Assembly: GCA_018699755.1 (NCBI GenBank)
Contig: JABIRQ010000399.1
Location: 1-9,185, forward strand
Source of the DNA: Rhodospirillaceae bacterium
GTDB taxonomy: Bacteria; Pseudomonadota; Alphaproteobacteria; CADEGL01
DNA: 9,185 bases
Reading direction: 5' to 3'
Positions 5,942-9,185 of this stretch are shown piece by piece; the first letter of the stretch is position 1; the number at the start of each line of letters is the position of its first letter. Both the position numbers and the translations under genes were made by a program. The notes under the pieces are model-generated. The model saw nothing but the letters and a program-made list of their open reading frames with translations. It ran no database searches and had not been told where the DNA came from.

Positions 5942-6924
5942 CCATTCGAAAGCAGGCGGCAGCCCCGTCAAACCAGGACGACCTGCGCTCGGCCCGGCGC
6001 GCCCTGGCCTTGGAAGCGGACGGCATCGCCCGCCTGGCCGATGCCCTGGACGAGCGCTTCGGCGCGGCCCTCGATCTGATCGCGCCGGTCACCGGCCGGG
6101 TCGTCGTGACCGGCATGGGAAAGAGCGGCCATATCGCGCGCAAGATCGCCTCGACCCTGTCCAGCGTCGGCACGCCGTCGCTCTACGTCCATCCGGGCGA
6201 GGCAAGCCACGGCGATCTCGGCATGATCACCGACCGGGACGCGGTGATCGCCCTGTCCAATTCGGGCGAGACGCCGGAGCTGTCCGATCTGACGGCCTAT
6301 ACCCGGCGTTTTTCGATCCCGCTGATCGCAATCACCTCCAAGGCCGGGAGCACCCTGTCCGACACGGCCGATGTCGCCCTCGTCCTGCCGGCCAGCCCCG
6401 AAGCCTGCCCGCTGGGCCTGGCGCCCATGACCTCGACGACCATGATGCTGGCCCTGGGCGACGCGATCGCCGTCGCCCTGCTGGAGCGCAAGGGCTTCAC
6501 CACCGACGATTTCCAGGTCCTCCACCCCGGCGGCAAGCTCGGCCGCATGCTGCTGCGCGTCGCCGATATCATGCATGACCGCGAGGAATTGCCGCTGATC
6601 GGGGCGGAGACGGGCGTTTCCGAAGCCATCCTGATCATGACCGCGAAGCATTTCGGCTGCGTCGGCGTGACGGGCCCGGACGGCCGCCTGATCGGAATCA
6701 TCACGGACGGCGATCTGCGCCGCCACATGCCGGGCGATCTGCTGGCCCACAAGGCGGCCGAGATCATGACCGCCGCGCCGCGCACGATCCGCCCCCAGGC
6801 CTTGGCGTCGGAGGCGCTGGGCCTGATGAATTCTAGCAAGATAACCAATCTCTTCGTCGTCGACGGCGGCGCACCGGTCGGCATCGTGCATATCCACGAC
6901 TGCCTGCGCGCCGGCGTCGCCTAG
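5938..6924 (+). CDS. kdsD: D-arabinose 5-phosphate isomerase, KpsF/GutQ family
   Basis: This cytosolic enzyme interconverts ribulose 5-phosphate and arabinose 5-phosphate, the first committed step towards Kdo, the inner-core sugar of LPS. The protein has 328 residues. An N-terminal SIS sugar-isomerase domain (about 40-190) carries VTGMGKSGH (Lys62), SNSGETPEL (Glu114), SPEACPLGLAPMTSTT (Glu155) and LHPGGKLG (His196). These four residues correspond, with an offset of three, to the active-site Lys59, Glu111, Glu152 and His193 I recall for E. coli KdsD. Two CBS domains follow, from about 208 (VADIMHDREELPL) and about 274 (AAEIMTAAPRTIRP) to the end. The gene heads an operon with lptC, which starts four bases after its stop. 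Other KpsF/GutQ paralogues exist, but the placement beside lpt genes favours the LPS enzyme. The start is the only ATG nearby and matches family length. Confidence 0.95.
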   Translation: MTIRKQAAAPSNQDDLRSARRALALEADGIARLADALDERFGAALDLIAPVTGRVVVTGMGKSGHIARKIASTLSSVGTPSLYVHPGEASHGDLGMITDRDAVIALSNSGETPELSDLTAYTRRFSIPLIAITSKAGSTLSDTADVALVLPASPEACPLGLAPMTSTTMMLALGDAIAVALLERKGFTTDDFQVLHPGGKLGRMLLRVADIMHDREELPLIGAETGVSEAILIMTAKHFGCVGVTGPDGRLIGIITDGDLRRHMPGDLLAHKAAEIMTAAPRTIRPQALASEALGLMNSSKITNLFVVDGGAPVGIVHIHDCLRAGVA

Positions 6925-6928
6925 GGGC

Positions 6929-7624
6929 ATGGCCTTGGCGGACGGCCAGCGCGAAACGACCCCACCGCGACGGCCCAGGCCGCGACGGCCGGCCGTCGGC
7001 GCGCGCCTGGCCCGCCGGCGCATGCACGGCCACTACGCGCGGGCGATCCGCCTGCTCAAGCTGGTGCTGCCGACGATCGCCGCGATCCTCATCGGCATTG
7101 TCGCGGTTTGGCCCCAGATCCGCCCGGGCCAGAACAAGCTGCCCCTCGCCGCAGCCGAAGTCAGCGCGGAGGAGATCGAGAACCTGGCCATGATCAATGC
7201 CCGCTTCATGGGCATCGACGGGCGCAACCAGCCCTTCACGGTGACGGCCGAGATGGCGACCGAAGCCGCACCCAATTCGAAGCAGGTCCAGTTGTCCGCG
7301 CCCAAGGCGGATATCACGCTCCAAAACGGCACCTGGCTGGCCCTGACCGCGGATAGCGGCGTGTTCCGTCAGGACGAACAGACGGTCGAGCTCGAAGGCC
7401 ATGTCAACATGTTCCACGATGCCGGCTACGAGTTCGAGACCACGACCGCCTTCGTGGACTTGGGCCAAGGCGCCGCCTTCGGCTTCGAGCCGATCGACGG
7501 CCAGGGGCCCTTCGGCACGATCGAGGCGGAGGGATTCCAGGTCTTCGACGAGGGCGAGCGGGTCATCTTCACGGGCAACGCGACCTTGGTCCTGCGTCCC
7601 CAAGCCAAGCGGGCGACGGAATGA
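6929..7624 (+). CDS. lptC: LPS export ABC transporter periplasmic protein LptC
   Basis: LptC is a bitopic inner-membrane protein that receives LPS from the LptBFG transporter and hands it to LptA. The protein has 231 residues. Residues 1-41 are cytosolic and unusually rich in arginine and proline. One membrane span runs from about 42 to 61 (LLKLVLPTIAAILIGIVAV). The rest is a periplasmic domain of alternating hydrophobic strands with LptC-type segments such as NLAMINARFMGIDGRNQPFTVTA, ELEGHVNMFHDAGYEFET and VIFTGNATLVLRP. It begins four bases after the kdsD stop with only a very close AGGGG, so coupled initiation is likely. An internal ATG at 7022 (residue 32), just ahead of the span, is an alternative start but has no ribosome-binding site. 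The stop overlaps the lptA start as ATGA. The family is poorly conserved in sequence; the call rests on topology, fold pattern and gene order. Confidence 0.9.
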   Translation: MALADGQRETTPPRRPRPRRPAVGARLARRRMHGHYARAIRLLKLVLPTIAAILIGIVAVWPQIRPGQNKLPLAAAEVSAEEIENLAMINARFMGIDGRNQPFTVTAEMATEAAPNSKQVQLSAPKADITLQNGTWLALTADSGVFRQDEQTVELEGHVNMFHDAGYEFETTTAFVDLGQGAAFGFEPIDGQGPFGTIEAEGFQVFDEGERVIFTGNATLVLRPQAKRATE

Positions 7625-8502
7625 CTCGCCGCCGTACAGCGGCCTGGTGGGGCGCGGTCTGGGCGTTGGCGGCGCTGGTTGCGCCGCTGTTCGCCGGGGG
7701 GCACGCCCTGGCCCAGGGCCTGGGGTCGAGCTTCGGCGCGGCCGGATCGGACCAGCCGATCACGATCCAGGCCGAGGAAGGCATCGAGTGGCAGCAGCGC
7801 GCCCAGGTCTATATCGCCCGGGGCAATGCCGTCGCGCAGAGCGGCGATGTAACCGTGCGGGCCGATGAACTCATCGCCTTCTATCGCGAGACCTCGGAAA
7901 GCGACAGCGAGATCTATCGCCTGGAGGCGCGCGGCAACGTTCGCATCGCCACCCTCAACGAAAACGCGACGGGCGACGTCGGAATCTACGACGTGGAGCA
8001 GGGCGTTCTCGTCATCACCGGGGACGATGTCCGCTTTCGCACGCCGACCGAAACCATCACGGCCGAGGAGAGCCTGGAATACTGGGAGGCGAAGGGGCTG
8101 GCCGTCGCGCGCGGCAACGCGGTCGCCGACCAGGACGGCAAGCGCCTGCGCGCCGACGTCATCAGCGCCCATTTGCGGGAGGACCAGGGCGGGCGCTTCG
8201 CCGTCTATCGGGTGGAAGCCTTCGGCGATGTCCAGATCCGCACGGCGACCGAATTCGTGCGCGCGAACTACGGCGACTACCGCGCCGAAAGCGGTATCGC
8301 CGCGCTTTCCGGTTCGGTTAAGATCACCCAGGGGTCCAACCAGCTCAACGGCGACTTCGCGGAGGTCAACCTGAACACGGGCGTGAGCCGCCTGCTTGGG
8401 CGGCCGAGCGTCACGGGCGGCGGGACGGGCGGTGGAACGGCTGGCGGCAAGGCGCGGGTGCGCGGCATCTTCGTCCCCAAGAGCAAGCCGAACGATTCCT
8501 GA
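7621..8502 (+). CDS. lptA: LPS transport periplasmic protein LptA (OstA-like), with internal duplication
   Basis: LptA forms the periplasmic bridge that carries LPS from LptC to the outer-membrane LptD. The protein has 293 residues, much longer than the 185 residues of E. coli LptA. A signal peptide covers residues 1-31: basic MTRRR, a hydrophobic core, and cleavage after ALA. The mature part is built of OstA-type strands. Two copies of one unit are visible, residues 51-134 and 148-231, aligned without a gap at a 97-residue offset (AEE, ARGNAVA, RAD, YRxEAxG and other positions shared). A glycine-rich stretch (about 265-276) precedes a conserved-looking RVRGIFVPK tail. It overlaps lptC by four bases (ATGA), indicating translational coupling, and is followed by lptB after 132 bp. 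Function is assigned from the fold family and the lptC-lptA-lptB order. Confidence 0.92.
   Translation: MTRRRTAAWWGAVWALAALVAPLFAGGHALAQGLGSSFGAAGSDQPITIQAEEGIEWQQRAQVYIARGNAVAQSGDVTVRADELIAFYRETSESDSEIYRLEARGNVRIATLNENATGDVGIYDVEQGVLVITGDDVRFRTPTETITAEESLEYWEAKGLAVARGNAVADQDGKRLRADVISAHLREDQGGRFAVYRVEAFGDVQIRTATEFVRANYGDYRAESGIAALSGSVKITQGSNQLNGDFAEVNLNTGVSRLLGRPSVTGGGTGGGTAGGKARVRGIFVPKSKPNDS
7771..8313 (+). repeat. Two diverged copies of an 84-codon unit inside lptA
   Basis: Codons 51-134 (7771-8022) and 148-231 (8062-8313) encode alignable segments at a constant 97-codon offset with no gaps. My hand count is 31 identical residues of 84. The DNA copies have diverged considerably, so the duplication looks old rather than a recent slippage event. 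Confidence 0.7.
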
Positions 8503-8525
8503 ATCGAACCGATCCGCCGGGTCGG

Positions 8526-8554
8526 CCGGGATTTGGCCCGGATGTGGCAAATCC
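8526..8554 (+). promoter_or_regulatory. Sigma-54-like -24/-12 element overlapping two small dyads, upstream of lptB
   Basis: TGGCCCG (8534-8540), four bases, then TGGCA (8545-8549) fits the sigma-54 pattern TGGCACG-N4-TTGCW with two mismatches and exact GG-to-GC spacing. The same bases lie within two alternative stems: CCGGG/CCCGG (8526-8530 with 8537-8541) and GGATTTG/CAAATCC (8529-8535 with 8548-8554). It may be a promoter for lptB and genes downstream, or an RNA structure. Neither has a T-run, so it is not an intrinsic terminator. Confidence 0.3.
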
Positions 8555-8561
8555 AGAGACG

Positions 8562-8593
8562 CTGGGCTCAGAAACGCCTGGGCTCAGAAACGC
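8562..8593 (+). repeat. Perfect 16-bp tandem repeat, two copies
   Basis: CTGGGCTCAGAAACGC occurs twice with no spacer (8562-8577, 8578-8593). The bases just before (CAGAGACG, 8554-8561) resemble the unit's second half, so about two and a half units may be present. It lies in the 132-bp lptA-lptB gap, 42 bp before the lptB start. Confidence 0.85.
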
Positions 8594-8634
8594 AAGACCG
8601 GGAAACACCGGACCCGAAGCGCCATGGGAGCGTG

Positions 8635-9185
8635 ATGACCGATAACCACGGGGAAGACAGACGGCTCGACAGGCCGCGGCTCGACGGGTCCCCGAGGCTC
8701 GACGGGGCGCCGCGTCTGGTCGCCGAGAATCCCGGCTTGGCGGCAACCAATCTGGGCAAACAGTTCAAGAAGCGGCCGGTCCTACGCGACGTCAGCCTGA
8801 CCGTGCGGCGCGGCGAGGCCGTCGGCCTGCTGGGCCCGAACGGCGCGGGCAAGACGACCTGCTTCTATATCCTGACCGGCCTGATCGGAAGCGATGCGGG
8901 CACGGTCAGCCTGGACGGCGCGGATATCACGCATCTGCCCATGTACCAGCGCGCGCGCATGGGGATCGGCTATCTGCCGCAGGAACCTTCTATCTTCCGG
9001 GGGCTGTCGGTCGAAGAGAACATCCGCGCGGTGATCGAGGTGATCGAGAAGGACCGCGAAAAGCGCGATATCCTGCTCGACGACCTGCTCGCCGAATTCT
9101 CGATCACCCATCTGCGCCGCGCACCGGCGGTCGCCCTCAGCGGCGGCGAGCGGCGCCGGGTCGAGATCGCCCGCGCCATCGCCAC
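8635..9185 (+). CDS. lptB: LPS export ABC transporter ATP-binding protein LptB; cut by window edge
   Basis: LptB is the cytosolic ATPase of the LptB2FG complex that extracts LPS from the inner membrane. In the 183 complete codons seen, the Walker A motif GPNGAGKTT is at residues 67-75, the Q-loop YLPQEPSIF has Gln116, and the ABC signature LSGGERRRVEIARA starts at 168. The EPSIFRGLSVEENI and SGGERRRVEIAR segments are characteristic of LptB rather than other ABC ATPases. Walker B lies beyond the right edge. ATG 8635 has GGGAG four bases upstream. This start gives an N-terminal extension of about 33 residues before the usual LptB beginning, containing three RLD units (residues 9-28). A later non-ATG start (TTG at residue 35) cannot be excluded. 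It follows lptA in the usual order. In many proteobacteria rpoN follows, but that lies outside the window. Confidence 0.95.
   Translation, partial: MTDNHGEDRRLDRPRLDGSPRLDGAPRLVAENPGLAATNLGKQFKKRPVLRDVSLTVRRGEAVGLLGPNGAGKTTCFYILTGLIGSDAGTVSLDGADITHLPMYQRARMGIGYLPQEPSIFRGLSVEENIRAVIEVIEKDREKRDILLDDLLAEFSITHLRRAPAVALSGGERRRVEIARAIA

Overview
The window looks like ordinary core chromosome of a GC-rich alphaproteobacterium, most likely in the Rhodospirillales. The GltB and GltD proteins resemble, from memory, those of Azospirillum closely. The exonuclease gene is of the NrnC type, which is an alphaproteobacterial lineage marker. Strongly GC-biased third codon positions leave long shadow frames open opposite the real genes. 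I see no mobile element, CRISPR array, phage gene or toxin-antitoxin pair, and no clear candidate for a new multi-gene system.

Layout. (1) 1-2694, minus strand: a gltD-gltB operon for NADPH-dependent glutamate synthase. gltD is complete and gltB runs off the left edge with only its N-terminal amidotransferase part present. (2) 2695-2946: divergent intergenic region with a likely uppP promoter and an 11-bp-period direct repeat. (3) 2947-3780, plus: uppP, the undecaprenyl-diphosphate phosphatase. (4) 3839-4846, minus: an atypical short-chain dehydrogenase of the NDUFA9-like family, convergent with uppP. (5) 4847-5045: divergent control region with a perfect 13-bp inverted repeat and the tRNA promoter. 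(6) 5046-5132: tRNA-Leu(CAG), followed after only 41 nt by nrnC (5174-5788), so the two are probably transcribed together. (7) 5835-9185, plus: an envelope operon kdsD-lptC-lptA-lptB with its own good promoter. The three lpt genes supply the inner-membrane and periplasmic parts of the LPS export machine, and kdsD makes the precursor of the Kdo sugar that the machine exports. lptB is cut by the right edge.

How the genes fit together: uppP (lipid carrier recycling) and kdsD-lptCAB (Kdo synthesis and LPS transport) are both envelope functions. gltDB is central nitrogen assimilation. nrnC finishes RNA decay by clearing very short oligoribonucleotides.

The most useful second-look items are: a gapless 97-residue internal duplication in LptA; the tRNA-nrnC dicistronic arrangement; a 20-codon upstream frame overlapping the kdsD start as ATGA; the 13-bp dyad at 4927-4982; a duplicated ribosome-binding/start unit at gltB; and a sigma-54-like -24/-12 element plus a 16-bp tandem repeat ahead of lptB. 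All are local observations read by eye, not evidence of a new system.
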